A stretch of DNA of 64,000 nucleotides from Actinoplanes nipponensis (GCF_016862275.1 NZ_BOMQ01000099.1:1-64000), one strand, 5' to 3'; shown: positions 51,103-60,028, counted from the first letter of the stretch. Notes: generated from the sequence alone by a model not told the origin. Numbers and translations: made by a program.

Positions 51103-51516
51103 ATGCAGCTTGATCCGCGTGGGCCGCGTTTCGCCGCGGTGCTGACCACCGTGGTGCTCGTCGTCGTCCTCGTCACCGGCTGGGGCTGGCTGGCCCTTGT
51201 CCAGACCGTCGTCTTCGCGGTCACCGCCGTCGATCCGCGCCGTGGGCCGTACGCCCTGCTCTACCGCTGGGTGGTCGCGCCCCGCCTGGGTCCACCGGCC
51301 GAACGGGAGGATGCCGCGCCGGTGCGTTTCGCCCAGTTCGTCGGCTTCGCCGTCCTGGCGGTCGCGTCGGCGGGCTATCTGTCCGGCGTGCCGGTCGTCG
51401 GGACGGTGTTCGCCGGGCTGGGGCTGCTGGCCGCGTTCCTCAACGCGGCCTTCGGGCTCTGCCTCGGCTGCGAGGCCTATCTCGCCGCCCGTCGGCTCAC
51501 CGCCAAGCGCGCCTGA
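51103..51516 (+). CDS. DUF4395 family membrane protein
   Basis: 137 aa. Two pairs of hydrophobic helices and a conserved RGPYALLYRWVVAPRLGPP middle. In many actinobacteria DUF4395 proteins sit next to a thioredoxin-like gene, as here, so they may form a membrane redox unit with the upstream protein; this is inference. Two Cys at about residues 124 and 126 (GLCLGCEAY) could take part. The 3' end is duplicated downstream. Confidence 0.8.
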   Translation: MQLDPRGPRFAAVLTTVVLVVVLVTGWGWLALVQTVVFAVTAVDPRRGPYALLYRWVVAPRLGPPAEREDAAPVRFAQFVGFAVLAVASAGYLSGVPVVGTVFAGLGLLAAFLNAAFGLCLGCEAYLAARRLTAKRA

Positions 51517-51570
51517 GGCGGCCGGCACCGTCGCCCTGTCGGCTCACCGCCAAGCGCGCCTGAGGCGGCC
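51491..51570. repeat. 33-bp direct repeat at the end of the DUF4395 gene
   Basis: Copies at 51491-51523 and 51538-51570 are identical over 33 bp (GTCGGCTCACCGCCAAGCGC and on). The first contains the last codons and stop of the DUF4395 gene, so the second is a copied gene end. Confidence 0.95.
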
Positions 51571-51691
51571 AGTCAGCGTCGCAGGTGAGTAGAAAACCGC
51601 TCTTCGGGCGTGACACCTGTTGCTCGATGAGCCTGAAAATAAGTAGCGCCCGGAAACGCCCAAGATGCGCCTTGGATGCCCGGAAAGACAG

Positions 51692-51728
51692 ATCCGCCCG
51701 CCACCCTCAGCGAGAGCGACGGGCGGAT
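51692..51728 (-). terminator. Hairpin downstream of the LuxR response regulator
   Basis: 9-bp perfect arms ATCCGCCCG / CGGGCGGAT with a 19-nt loop, 12 bp past the stop of the response regulator gene. Likely transcription end of the two-component operon. Confidence 0.7.
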
Positions 51729-51739
51729 GCCGGGAAGAA

Positions 51740-52408
51740 TCAGAACTTGGGAGCGTCCGGGGCCTCGAGCAGACCCAGCCGCAGGGCCGTCATCAGCGCC
51801 TGGGCCCGGTTCGCCGCGCCGAGCTTCTCGTAGAGCTTCGAGATGTGGGTCTTGGCCGTGGACTCGCTGACGAACAGCTGCTTGGCGATGCCCGCCACGC
51901 TCATGCCGTCGGCCAGCAGGCGCAGCACCTGGCCCTCGCGGGGCGAGAGCTGCGGGCCGGACGGCGCCAGCCGCCGCTTCATCGCCTCGGCGAGGTCGGC
52001 CGCGGTGAACGCGCTCGGGGCCGAGGCGGCGTGCCGCGCGGCCGCCACCACCTCGTCCGCCGGGGCCGTCTTGGGCACGAATGCGCTGGCCCCGGCCTCG
52101 AGAGCGCCGAACAGCTGGTCGTCGCCGGCGTACATGGTGAGCACCACGATGCCCATGTTGGCGTTGTTCTTGCGCAGCGCGCGGGTGGCCTCGAGGCCGC
52201 TGCCGTCGGGCAGCCGCAGGTCCATGATGACGACGTCCGGCTGCAACGCACCGGCCTGCCGGACTGCTTCGGCCGCCGTGGCGGCCTCGCCGACGACCTC
52301 GAACTGCCGGTCCCGCTCGAACGCGTGCCGCAGCCCCTTACGAATCAGGTCGTGATCGTCGACGAGCAGCACCTTGGTGCGGGTCGTCGGCATCGGACTG
52401 GTCGACAT
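51740..52408 (-). CDS. NarL/LuxR-type response regulator
   Basis: 222 aa. Receiver with VLLVDDHDLIRKGL, phospho-acceptor in VIMDLRLPDG (about residue 63) and Lys in ASAFVPKTAPADE (about 111). C-terminal LuxR helix-turn-helix: LSPREGQVLRLLADGMSVAG then SESTAKTHISKLYEKLG. ATG 52408 is 7 bp after the stop of the partner kinase gene, so the two are cotranscribed and matched. Target genes are not visible. Confidence 0.93.
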   Translation of the reverse strand: MSTSPMPTTRTKVLLVDDHDLIRKGLRHAFERDRQFEVVGEAATAAEAVRQAGALQPDVVIMDLRLPDGSGLEATRALRKNNANMGIVVLTMYAGDDQLFGALEAGASAFVPKTAPADEVVAAARHAASAPSAFTAADLAEAMKRRLAPSGPQLSPREGQVLRLLADGMSVAGIAKQLFVSESTAKTHISKLYEKLGAANRAQALMTALRLGLLEAPDAPKF

Positions 52409-52415
52409 GCTCGGG

Positions 52416-54107
52416 TTACTCCCCTTCTGGTGCGGAAACGCTATCCCGCACGCTATCGCGCCGAGCCGAAGTTCCGAGCACTACCGCAACGGTTGTCCCG
52501 CTGGGGTGTCGTGGCCTGATCTCCAGCCGGCCCCGGATACGTTCCGCCCTCTCGGCCATGATCGCAAGGCCGTAGCGCCCGTCCGGACGATCATCGGCGA
52601 AGCCCTTGCCGTCGTCGGTGACCTCGATCTCCGCGTACGGCGGGTCGACCGTGCACGTCACCCACAGGTTGGAGGCGCCGGCGTGTTTGCGGGCGTTGGT
52701 GATCGCCTCCTGGGCGATGCGCAGCAGCTCGGCCTCCGTCGCGGCGGGCAGCCGGGCGGTGGACTCGTCGAACGTGAAGTGCACCCGCAGGCCGGCGGAG
52801 GTGCCCAGGGTGCGGGCGTACTCGGCGATGGCCGCGGCCAGGCCGCCGTTGCGGTCCACCTCGGAACGCAGCTCGAACAGGCTCAGTCGCAGTTCGGTGA
52901 TCACCCGGGTCACCTCGCCGCGCAGCGTGCGCAGCTCCTCGGCCGTCTCGTCGGCGCCCTCGGGCAGCGTCGCCTGCGCGTTGTCGATGCCGTAGCCGAC
53001 CATGACCAGCTCCTGGGCCACGCCGTCGTGGATCTCGCGGGCCAGCCGCTGACGCTCCTCATTGGTCGCCAGCGACCGCACGTCGTCGAAGAGCAGCGCC
53101 GCCTCCAACCGCAGCGCGGCCGGCCCGGTCACCTCGGTGACCCGGGCGACGACCGCCGACGGGTACGCGTTCGGCACGTCGGCCTCGAGGATCACCAGGC
53201 CGATCGTGCGCACCCCGGCGACCAGGGGCACCACCAGCGACGACGCCTCGCCGCCCTGGTGCGACCGGGCCTGCGAGCGCGACGCGGTCTGCGGCTGCTG
53301 CGAGGCCCAGGCGTCGGCGATCGCCGAGTCGGCGTCCAGGGTCACCTCCCAGTCGACCCGCTCGGCGCCGGTCTGCGCGAGCACGACCAGGCGCCCGCCG
53401 CCGCTGGCCGACAGCACGGCGGCCCGGTGACCGGGGGCCACCTGGCGCAGCTCCTCCAGCAGGTGCTCGGAGATGCCACCGGGGTCCAGGGTGGCGCCGG
53501 GCAGCGACCGGGCGACGCTGCGCAGCTGGGTCAGCAACCGGGTGGCCTCCGCGTACGGCTGCGGTTTGTTCTCCACCGGGGTCATCAGCTGGCGCATGGT
53601 GTCGGCGGCGAACGTGATGATCGCGCCGAGCACCAGCCACTGCCCGCACGCGGCGAGATAGCCGGGCTGCAGGATGACCGCGTCGCCGTCGCCGACGAGC
53701 ACTCCACCGGCCACCATGGCGACGGCCGCGACGCCGAGCAGCGCGGCGCCCTCGGTCGCCCGCCGGCGCAGGCCGGCGCTGAGCAGCGGCACGACGAGGT
53801 ACGGCAGGATCGCCTCGGCGCCGAAACCGGTCGCGATGGTGCCGGTGGCGTTGGCGGCCGCGGCGACCGACCCGGCGGCCAGCCCGGTGACCGCCGCCTC
53901 GGCGAACCGCCCGATCGGCGCGGCGATCGGATGGTCCGGGGCCAGCAGCGCCGGCAGCGCGGCGACCAGCAGCAACGCGATCCAGCGGAGCTGCCCGGGA
54001 TCCCGGGTGGCGATCAGGGTGAGGGCCGCGACCAGGGCGAGCACGATGAGGCGGGCCGCCACCGCGAGCGGATGGACGCGCGCGGGGACGCTGGCTGAGG
54101 CTGGCAC
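52416..54107 (-). CDS. Sensor histidine kinase (HisKA_3, membrane-bound)
   Basis: 563 aa. About five to six membrane segments (residues 12-170), a GAF-like region (about 210-345), HisKA_3 dimerisation with EIHDGVAQELVMVGYGI (His about 360) and HATPase (AQEAITNARKHAGAS, DDGKGFADDRPDGRYGL). Partner of the LuxR regulator downstream. Start at GTG 54107, with a TACGAT -10 7 nt upstream; an in-frame ATG at 54140 is the alternative. Signal unknown. Confidence 0.9.
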   Translation of the reverse strand: MPASASVPARVHPLAVAARLIVLALVAALTLIATRDPGQLRWIALLLVAALPALLAPDHPIAAPIGRFAEAAVTGLAAGSVAAAANATGTIATGFGAEAILPYLVVPLLSAGLRRRATEGAALLGVAAVAMVAGGVLVGDGDAVILQPGYLAACGQWLVLGAIITFAADTMRQLMTPVENKPQPYAEATRLLTQLRSVARSLPGATLDPGGISEHLLEELRQVAPGHRAAVLSASGGGRLVVLAQTGAERVDWEVTLDADSAIADAWASQQPQTASRSQARSHQGGEASSLVVPLVAGVRTIGLVILEADVPNAYPSAVVARVTEVTGPAALRLEAALLFDDVRSLATNEERQRLAREIHDGVAQELVMVGYGIDNAQATLPEGADETAEELRTLRGEVTRVITELRLSLFELRSEVDRNGGLAAAIAEYARTLGTSAGLRVHFTFDESTARLPAATEAELLRIAQEAITNARKHAGASNLWVTCTVDPPYAEIEVTDDGKGFADDRPDGRYGLAIMAERAERIRGRLEIRPRHPSGTTVAVVLGTSARRDSVRDSVSAPEGE

Positions 54108-54114
54108 GTGACGG

Positions 54115-54137
54115 ATCGTAGCCGTACGGTCGGACAA
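54115..54137 (-). promoter_or_regulatory. Weak RecA-NDp-like match before the sensor kinase
   Basis: Minus strand TTGTCCGAC, 8 nt (CGTACGGC), TACGAT, 7 nt, GTG 54107. Spacing equals the two strong sites, but position 6 is C instead of a purine. The TACGAT -10 is credible; the damage motif is not certain. Confidence 0.35.
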
Positions 54138-54265
54138 CATCCCATCGGCGACTCGGCCGGTCCGTGCGCGAACGGCCGGAGATCGCCCGAAGGGGACCGG
54201 CGCGGGCAGCGGGACCTTCCCGCGACGGGCGGTGCCCGGTGGTCCGGATGGGGGGCCGTACCGGG

Positions 54266-54271
54266 TAGCCT
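54266..54271 (+). promoter_or_regulatory. -10 element for leaderless SRPBCC gene
   Basis: TAGCCT, 7 nt, ATG 54279. No ribosome site is visible. Confidence 0.5.
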
Positions 54272-54278
54272 GCCAGCC

Positions 54279-54731
54279 ATGGCGGACACCTCGACGCAGT
54301 CGATCCAGGTCCATGCGCCCCTCGCGCAGGTGGCGGCGGTGATCTGCGATTTCCCGCGCTACCCCGAGTGGGCGGACGCGATGAAACAGGTCGAGGTGCT
54401 CGAGGAGTACGAGGACGGTTACGCCGCCCAGGTGCGGTTCGTCATCGACGCCGGGCCGCTGGCCGACGACTACACGCTGGAGTACGCGTACGCGGAGGAC
54501 CTGTCGCGGATCGAGTGGCACCTGGTCGAGCCGTCGAAGATGCAGCGCGCCCTCAACGGCTCCTATGACCTGGCCGACAACGGCGACGGAACGACCACCG
54601 TGACGTACATGCTGGAGGTGGAGCTCTCCATCGGCATGCTCGGCATGTTCCGCCGCAAGGCGGAAAAGATGATCATGGATACGGCGCTGAAGGAGCTCAA
54701 GCGCCGCGTGGAGAGCCTCGCCAAGGCGTAG
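54279..54731 (+). CDS. SRPBCC (START-like, cyclase/dehydrase family) protein
   Basis: 150-aa single-domain lipid/ligand-binding fold: ADTSTQSIQVHAPLAQVAAV at the start, FPRYPEWADAMKQVEVL (about 28-44), and a C-terminal helix (MDTALKELKRRVESLAKA) that closes the cavity. Counterparts occur in mycobacteria (TB16.3) near pimB'. Ligand unknown; a role in envelope lipid handling is a guess. ATG 54279. Confidence 0.88.
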   Translation: MADTSTQSIQVHAPLAQVAAVICDFPRYPEWADAMKQVEVLEEYEDGYAAQVRFVIDAGPLADDYTLEYAYAEDLSRIEWHLVEPSKMQRALNGSYDLADNGDGTTTVTYMLEVELSIGMLGMFRRKAEKMIMDTALKELKRRVESLAKA

Positions 54732-54784
54732 CCGGGCCGGACGGCCGGGGCAGCCCGGCGGCCGCGCGAGCAGGGGAGCAGGAC

Positions 54785-56197
54785 ATGGCAGAGCCCATCG
54801 GAACGGCACGCCAGGAGGCCGAGCGGCTGCTCGCCACGGTGCTCGCCATGGCGTCCCAGGCGGGCGTGAACATCACCCCGAAGGACCACGGCCCGTCGGC
54901 CGGCGGCGACGCGGGTGAGCCGGAGCCGACCGGCGTGGATGCGGATCCCCGGGGCCGGGCCGGCGGCGAGGCGGGTGCCTCGGGGCTGGCCGACATGATT
55001 TCCGGCTTCGTGGGTCAGTTCCTGGGCGGCGACCCGGCCGAGCCGGGCGCCGGCTCACGGGGTGACGGACCGGACGGCGGCGCCCGGCCAGGCGGCGATC
55101 AGCTCGGCTTCGACTGGCACACCGCCTACGAGCGGCTGCGGGACGCGTCCGTGGGCCTCGGCGGCGCCCGGGCGGGCGGCGGTCAGCCGGGGCGGGACGT
55201 GAACGGCGGGCCGGGCGGATGGTCGACCGGCAGCGCGGAGTGCTGCGTGTGTCCGGTCTGCCGGGCGATCGCCGCGGTCCGGAACCCGACCCCGCAGCAG
55301 GCGGCGCGCCTGGCCACCGGGGCCGGCGACTTCGCCAGCGGGGTGGCGAGCCTGCTGCGGGCCTTCGCCGCGGTGAGCGGTACGACCGGCACGCCGAACC
55401 GGCCCAAGCCGCCGGCGCGACCGACGACGACGCCGGACCAGGCGTGGTCCGCGGCCACCCGCACGACCAGGCCGGCCGAGAGCGCCGCGCCCGAGCGGGA
55501 GGTCCGTGAGGGCGACGACCCGTGGACGGCGGCCACGCGTGCGGCCCGGCCGAAACCGATGAAGTCCATGCCGATGCGGGCCGCCGCGCCGCAGAACCCG
55601 ACGGCCGCCGAGCAGGCCGGGGCCCGGACCGACGCGCTCCCGGGGGCCACGGCGGAGCAGGCGGGGGATGGGGCCGGCGCGAGGCCGGGGGCTTCGCGGA
55701 GCCCGGCGGGAGACCCCTGGGCGGCGGCGACCCGCGCGCCCAAGCGACCCACCGCCCCACGAACGGCGGACCCGGCCGCAGCCGCCGGGCCCACCCCCGC
55801 GGGCGAGACGGACCGTTCCGCATCCGCCGGGGCCGCCCTTACGCAAGAGGCCGCATCCGCGGGACCCACCACCCCGGTCGCCACCCGTGAATCCGCCCGA
55901 CCGCCCACCGACCGCGCGGAGAGCACCCACCCCGACCAGGGCGGGAACGCCGCTGCTGCGGTTGGGCGAGCCGGTGCGCGTACCGGAGAAGGTGAGGCCG
56001 GTGGCAACCGGGTGACGGGGACCACCGACGTCTGGGCGGCGGCAACCGCCGCAAATAACGACACGGCCGGTGATACCGGCGTGGCGGATACGCCCAGCGT
56101 GGATCATGATGTTCCGGGCACTGCGCCGGCCGCTTCGGCGGCCGAGGACCGTGGTGCCGGGCCGGGCGACGGAGCCCGGGCCGGCGACCCGGTGTGA
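54785..56197 (+). CDS. DUF5304-like protein with long low-complexity tail
   Basis: 470 aa. The ordered part ends near residue 205 and contains SAECCVCPVCRAIAAVRNPT (about 150-169), a Cys-rich motif seen in streptomycete DUF5304 proteins near glucokinase. The remainder is Ala/Pro/Thr-rich, disordered and holds four W-x-AAT motifs (AWSAATR, PWTAATR, PWAAATR, VWAAATA; Trp near 220, 246, 311, 416). ATG 54785 with GGGGAGCAGG upstream. Function unknown. Confidence 0.75.
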   Translation: MAEPIGTARQEAERLLATVLAMASQAGVNITPKDHGPSAGGDAGEPEPTGVDADPRGRAGGEAGASGLADMISGFVGQFLGGDPAEPGAGSRGDGPDGGARPGGDQLGFDWHTAYERLRDASVGLGGARAGGGQPGRDVNGGPGGWSTGSAECCVCPVCRAIAAVRNPTPQQAARLATGAGDFASGVASLLRAFAAVSGTTGTPNRPKPPARPTTTPDQAWSAATRTTRPAESAAPEREVREGDDPWTAATRAARPKPMKSMPMRAAAPQNPTAAEQAGARTDALPGATAEQAGDGAGARPGASRSPAGDPWAAATRAPKRPTAPRTADPAAAAGPTPAGETDRSASAGAALTQEAASAGPTTPVATRESARPPTDRAESTHPDQGGNAAAAVGRAGARTGEGEAGGNRVTGTTDVWAAATAANNDTAGDTGVADTPSVDHDVPGTAPAASAAEDRGAGPGDGARAGDPV

Positions 56198-56219
56198 CAC
56201 AACAGAGGGGACGGGCAGC

Positions 56220-57170
56220 GTGACGCTGACCATCGGAGTCGACGTCGGTGGGACGAAGGTGGCCGGCGGGGTGGTGGACGATCTCGGCGTGGTGCTCGCC
56301 CAGACCCGGCGGGAGACGCCGGCGGACGATCCGGCCGGCACCCGGGACACCATCGTCGCCGTGGCCGCCGAGCTGGCCGCCGCCTATCCCGAGGCCAAGG
56401 CGATCGGGATCGGCGCCGCCGCGTGGATCGACGCGGCCGGGGCGACCGTGCTGTTCGCGCCCAACCTGGCCTGGCGGGACGAGCCGGTGCGGGACCACGT
56501 CGCCAAGGCCGTCGGGCTGCCCACCGTGCTGGAGAACGACGCCAACGTGGCCGCCTGGGCCGAGTTCCGGTACGGCGCCGCGCGGCACGCCGACGACTCC
56601 ATGGTGATGATCACCGTGGGCACCGGGATCGGCGGCGGCATCGTGATCAACGGCGGGTTGTGGCGGGGCGCCAACGGCATCGCCGGCGAGCTCGGGCACA
56701 TCCAGTCGGTCAACGACGGGCACCCCTGCGGGTGCGGGCGGCTCGGCTGCCTGGAGCAGTACGCCAGCGGCAACGCCCTGGTCCGGTTCGCGCAGGCCGG
56801 CGCGCGCCAGGAGCCCGACCGGGCGGCGCAGCTGCTGGATCTCGCCGGGGGCGACCCCGCGGCGATCAGCGGCCGGATGATCACCGAGGCCGCGCGGGGC
56901 GGGGACAGCGTGGCCCGGGACGCGTTCGCGCAGATCGGCTACTGGCTGGGGGTCGCGATGGCCGACCTGGCCCAGGTCTTCGACCCGCAGGTGCTGGTGG
57001 TCGGCGGGGGCGTGATCGACGCCGGGGAGCTGCTGATGGGACCCACCGAACGGACGTACCGGGATCAATTGGCACAGCGTGGCCGGTTTCCGGTCGCGGA
57101 GATCCGGGCAGCAGAGACCGGCAACACGGCCGGGGTGCTCGGTGCGGCTGATCTCGCCCGACGTATCTGA
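56220..57170 (+). CDS. glkA: ROK-family glucokinase
   Basis: 316 aa. ATP-site DVGGTKVAGG (about 7-16), catalytic ENDANVAAWAEF (about 104-115), GTGIGGGIVI (about 138) and the ROK zinc site GHPCGCGRLGCLEQYASG (about 168-185). Phosphorylates glucose, and in streptomycetes the same protein mediates glucose repression. GTG 56220 with AGAGGGGA upstream, 22 bp after the DUF5304-like gene. Confidence 0.93.
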   Translation: MTLTIGVDVGGTKVAGGVVDDLGVVLAQTRRETPADDPAGTRDTIVAVAAELAAAYPEAKAIGIGAAAWIDAAGATVLFAPNLAWRDEPVRDHVAKAVGLPTVLENDANVAAWAEFRYGAARHADDSMVMITVGTGIGGGIVINGGLWRGANGIAGELGHIQSVNDGHPCGCGRLGCLEQYASGNALVRFAQAGARQEPDRAAQLLDLAGGDPAAISGRMITEAARGGDSVARDAFAQIGYWLGVAMADLAQVFDPQVLVVGGGVIDAGELLMGPTERTYRDQLAQRGRFPVAEIRAAETGNTAGVLGAADLARRI

Positions 57171-57189
57171 CCAGCGACGAGGAGAACGC

Positions 57190-57876
57190 GTGTCCGGGGT
57201 CCCGCTGCGGGTGTTGAGCTACAACGTGCACGGCTTGCGTGACGACCGGGCGGCATTGACCGGGCTGGTCCGCGACCTCGCCCCGGACGTCGTGGTGGTG
57301 CAGGAGGCGCCGCGCCGGTTCCGGTGGCGGCAGAAGTGCGCGTCCCTGGCCGACGACTTCGGACTGGTGGTGGCGGCCGGCGGGCTGCCCTCCCTGGGCA
57401 ATCTGCTGCTGGTCAGCCTGCGGGTACGCGTGCACGAGCAGTGGTGCCTGCGCTATCCGCTGACGCCCGGCCGGCACCTGCGCGGCGCCGCGTTCGCCCG
57501 CTGCTCGGTGCGCGGCGCCCGGTTCACCGTCTCCGGGTCGCACCTGGCCACCGACGCCGGGGAACGGCCGGACCAGGCGGCCCGCTGGAAGGAAGCGCTG
57601 GCGGCGGTCGAGGGTCCACTGATCGCCGCGGGGGACCTCAACGAGGGGCCGGGCGGGGGCGCCTGGCGTACGGTCGCCGACGGCCTGACCGACACCGCCG
57701 GCGCCGTCTCGCCCGCGCTCACCTTCCCGGCCACCCTGCCCCGGCTGCGCCTGGACGGGCTCTTCGTCTCGCCCGACATCGCGGTCGAGCGGTACGAGGT
57801 CGTGGAGACCGACCAGGCCCGCCGGGCGAGCGACCACCTGCCCGTTCTCGCGGAGCTGTCCCTGCCTTCCGAGTGA
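57190..57876 (+). CDS. Endonuclease/exonuclease/phosphatase (EEP) family protein
   Basis: 228 aa, DNase I-like fold. Metal and catalytic residues: LSYNVHGLRDD (Asn), VVVQEAP (Glu, about 42), SGSHLATDAGERPDQAA (His), AAGDLNEGPGG (Asp-Asn) and ASDHLPVLAEL (Asp-His). Could be a phosphodiesterase, sphingomyelinase-like enzyme or nuclease; no signal peptide, so cytosolic. GTG 57190 with GAGGAGAA, 19 bp after glkA, probably one transcript. Confidence 0.88.
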   Translation: MSGVPLRVLSYNVHGLRDDRAALTGLVRDLAPDVVVVQEAPRRFRWRQKCASLADDFGLVVAAGGLPSLGNLLLVSLRVRVHEQWCLRYPLTPGRHLRGAAFARCSVRGARFTVSGSHLATDAGERPDQAARWKEALAAVEGPLIAAGDLNEGPGGGAWRTVADGLTDTAGAVSPALTFPATLPRLRLDGLFVSPDIAVERYEVVETDQARRASDHLPVLAELSLPSE

Positions 57877-57884
57877 GTCTCACT
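57872..57884. promoter_or_regulatory. Short palindrome before the FMO gene
   Basis: AGTGAGTCTCACT, perfect 6-bp arms around one base, spanning the EEP stop codon and 18 bp before the FMO start. Possible operator; may be chance. Confidence 0.3.
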
Positions 57885-57901
57885 TCTGCGATCATCTCCG
57901 G

Positions 57902-59245
57902 GTGCCCGACACCCCTGACATCGCGGACCGGCACGACGCGGTCTGCGTGATCGGCGCCGGCGGCAGCGGCCTGGCCGCCATCAAGAACCTGCGGGAGCAG
58001 GGCTTCGCCGTCGACTGCTACGAACGCGAGACCTCCGTCGGCGGCGCCTGGAACTGGCGGCACGACCGCAGCCCGGTGTACGCCTCCACGCACCTGATCT
58101 CGTCGCGCCCGCTCACCGAGTTCCCCGACTTCCCGATGCCCGACGACTGGCCGGACTACCCGCACCACAGCAAGCTGCTGAGCTACCTGGAGCGCTACGC
58201 GCAGCACTTCGGGCTGGGCGACAGCATCTGGTTCGGCACCGAGGTCGTGGCCGTGTCGCCGGTCGGCGACGGCCGGTGGGACGTCACCACGCGCAGCACC
58301 GGCGGCGGCGCCGAGCGGGTCCAGCGGTACGCGGCCGTCGTGGTCGCCAACGGGCACAACTGGTTCCCCAAGCCGCTGCCGGTGGACACGGCGAAGTACC
58401 GCGGGCAGGTGATCCACGCGTCGGCGTACAAGGACCCGGCGCAGTTGCGCGGGCGCAAGGTGCTGGTGGTCGGCGGCGGCAACACCGGCTGCGACATCGC
58501 GGTCGAGGCGGCGCAGCAGGCGAGCACGGTGTGGCACTCGACCCGGCGCGGCTACTGGTACGCCCCCAAGTACGTCTTCGGCCGCCCCGCCGACCAGGTC
58601 AACGACAAGATGCTCCAGCTGCGCCTGCCGCTGCGGCTGCGCCAGTGGATCTTCCGGCGCACGCTGCGGCTCACCGTCGGCGACCTCACCCGGTACGGCC
58701 TGCCCGCGCCCGACCACCGCCCGTACGAGAGCCACCCGGTGGTCAACAGCCAGCTCGTCTACTACCTGGGCCACGGCCGGATCACGCCGGTGCCGGACGT
58801 GACCCGCCTGGAGGGCACGGTGGTGGAGCTGGCCGACGGCCGGCGGGTCGAGCCCGACCTGGTCATCACGGCGACCGGCTACCTGCCCCGGTTCGAGTTC
58901 CTCGCCCCCGAGCTGCTCGACATCGACGCGGACGGCAAGCCGGACCTGCACCTGCACGCGTTCGCCCGCAAGCACCCGACGCTCGCGGTGATCGGGCTGG
59001 TGCAGGCCGACGCCGGGCTGTTCCCGCTCGCCCACTGGCAGAGCGTCGCGGTGGCCCGCTGGCTGCGGCTGCGGCTGAGCGATCCGGTACGCGCGGCCGC
59101 GGTGCAGCAGCGGGAGTCGGCGCGGCCGCTGCGGTCGTGGACCCGGCTGCGCGTGGTGCCGTCCTCGCGGCACTGGTTCGAGGTCAGCCACACGCACTAT
59201 CTGCGTACCCTCGAGGATCTTCTGCACCAGATGGAGCCCGCATGA
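57902..59245 (+). CDS. Flavin-containing monooxygenase
   Basis: 447 aa. FAD site GAGGSGLAAIKNLREQGF (residues about 19-36), the class signature YRGQVIHASAYKDP (about 168-181), NADPH site VVGGGNTGCDIAVEAAQQ (about 189-206) and ATGYLPRFEF near 323. It oxygenates soft nucleophiles or, in some members, makes esters from ketones. Coupled by ATGA to an alpha/beta hydrolase gene, which suggests a joint pathway. GTG start at 57902. Confidence 0.92.
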   Translation: MPDTPDIADRHDAVCVIGAGGSGLAAIKNLREQGFAVDCYERETSVGGAWNWRHDRSPVYASTHLISSRPLTEFPDFPMPDDWPDYPHHSKLLSYLERYAQHFGLGDSIWFGTEVVAVSPVGDGRWDVTTRSTGGGAERVQRYAAVVVANGHNWFPKPLPVDTAKYRGQVIHASAYKDPAQLRGRKVLVVGGGNTGCDIAVEAAQQASTVWHSTRRGYWYAPKYVFGRPADQVNDKMLQLRLPLRLRQWIFRRTLRLTVGDLTRYGLPAPDHRPYESHPVVNSQLVYYLGHGRITPVPDVTRLEGTVVELADGRRVEPDLVITATGYLPRFEFLAPELLDIDADGKPDLHLHAFARKHPTLAVIGLVQADAGLFPLAHWQSVAVARWLRLRLSDPVRAAAVQQRESARPLRSWTRLRVVPSSRHWFEVSHTHYLRTLEDLLHQMEPA

Positions 59246-60024
59246 GGGCGAGTTCGCAGGTTCTGCGGTTCGCGGACTGGACGTCGCCGGTGCCGCCGGT
59301 CGCCCGGGAGGTGCTCAGCGCCGTGCCGGAGCCGGCCGGCGACCAGCCACCCGTGCTGTTCGTGCCCGGGCTGGGGCACGGGGCGTGGGCGTTCGCCGAG
59401 CACTGGCTGGGCCACACCGCGGCGCGGGGCTTCGCGGCGTACTCGGTGAGCCCGCGGGCGGACGGGTCGCTGCGGGCCTACGTGCACGACGTGGTCCAGG
59501 TCGCGGCGTCGCTGCCGCGGCAGGCCGTGCTGCTGGGCCACGGCGCGGGCGCGCTCGTGGTGGCGCATGCGCTCGCGCGGTATCCGGCCCGGGCCGCGGT
59601 GCTGGCCTCGCCGGTGCCGGAGGGCTGGTCCGCGCTGGGCGCGGCGCTGCGGACCAACCCGTTCGGCACGCTGCCCGCTCTTTTCGGCGCCGCGCCCCGG
59701 CTGAGCCGCAGGCAGCTGTTCGGCGCCGGGCAGGCGGCCGCCGCCGCCCATCACGCCCGGCTGGTGCCCACCCCGGCCCGCGTCTACCGGCAGGTGCTGT
59801 TCGCGACGCCGCCGGCCGCGCCGGTCGGTGACCCGCCGGTGCTGGTGGTGGGCAGCCCGGACGACCGGGTGGTGCCGCGCAAGGCGCTCGACCGTACGGC
59901 GGCCCGGCACGGCGGCGCGCCGCTGCTGTTCCCCGGCATGGCCCACGACCTGATGCTGGACGAGAGCTGGCCGGAGCCGATCGACGCCATTCTGGACTGG
60001 CTCACCAAGGAGCTGGCGGCCTGA
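59242..60024 (+). CDS. Alpha/beta hydrolase-fold protein lacking the nucleophile Ser
   Basis: 260 aa. Oxyanion/first strand VLFVPGLGHGAWAFAEHW (about 34-51), acid residue in VVGSPDDRVVP (about 206-216), His in FPGMAHDLMLD (about 232). The nucleophile elbow reads LLGHGAGALVV, with Gly where Ser, Cys or Asp is expected, so hydrolysis by the normal mechanism is doubtful. It may be a non-hydrolytic lyase, binding protein or dead enzyme. Coupled with the FMO gene (ATGA). Confidence 0.82.
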   Translation: MRASSQVLRFADWTSPVPPVAREVLSAVPEPAGDQPPVLFVPGLGHGAWAFAEHWLGHTAARGFAAYSVSPRADGSLRAYVHDVVQVAASLPRQAVLLGHGAGALVVAHALARYPARAAVLASPVPEGWSALGAALRTNPFGTLPALFGAAPRLSRRQLFGAGQAAAAAHHARLVPTPARVYRQVLFATPPAAPVGDPPVLVVGSPDDRVVPRKALDRTAARHGGAPLLFPGMAHDLMLDESWPEPIDAILDWLTKELAA

Positions 60025-60028
60025 CCGG

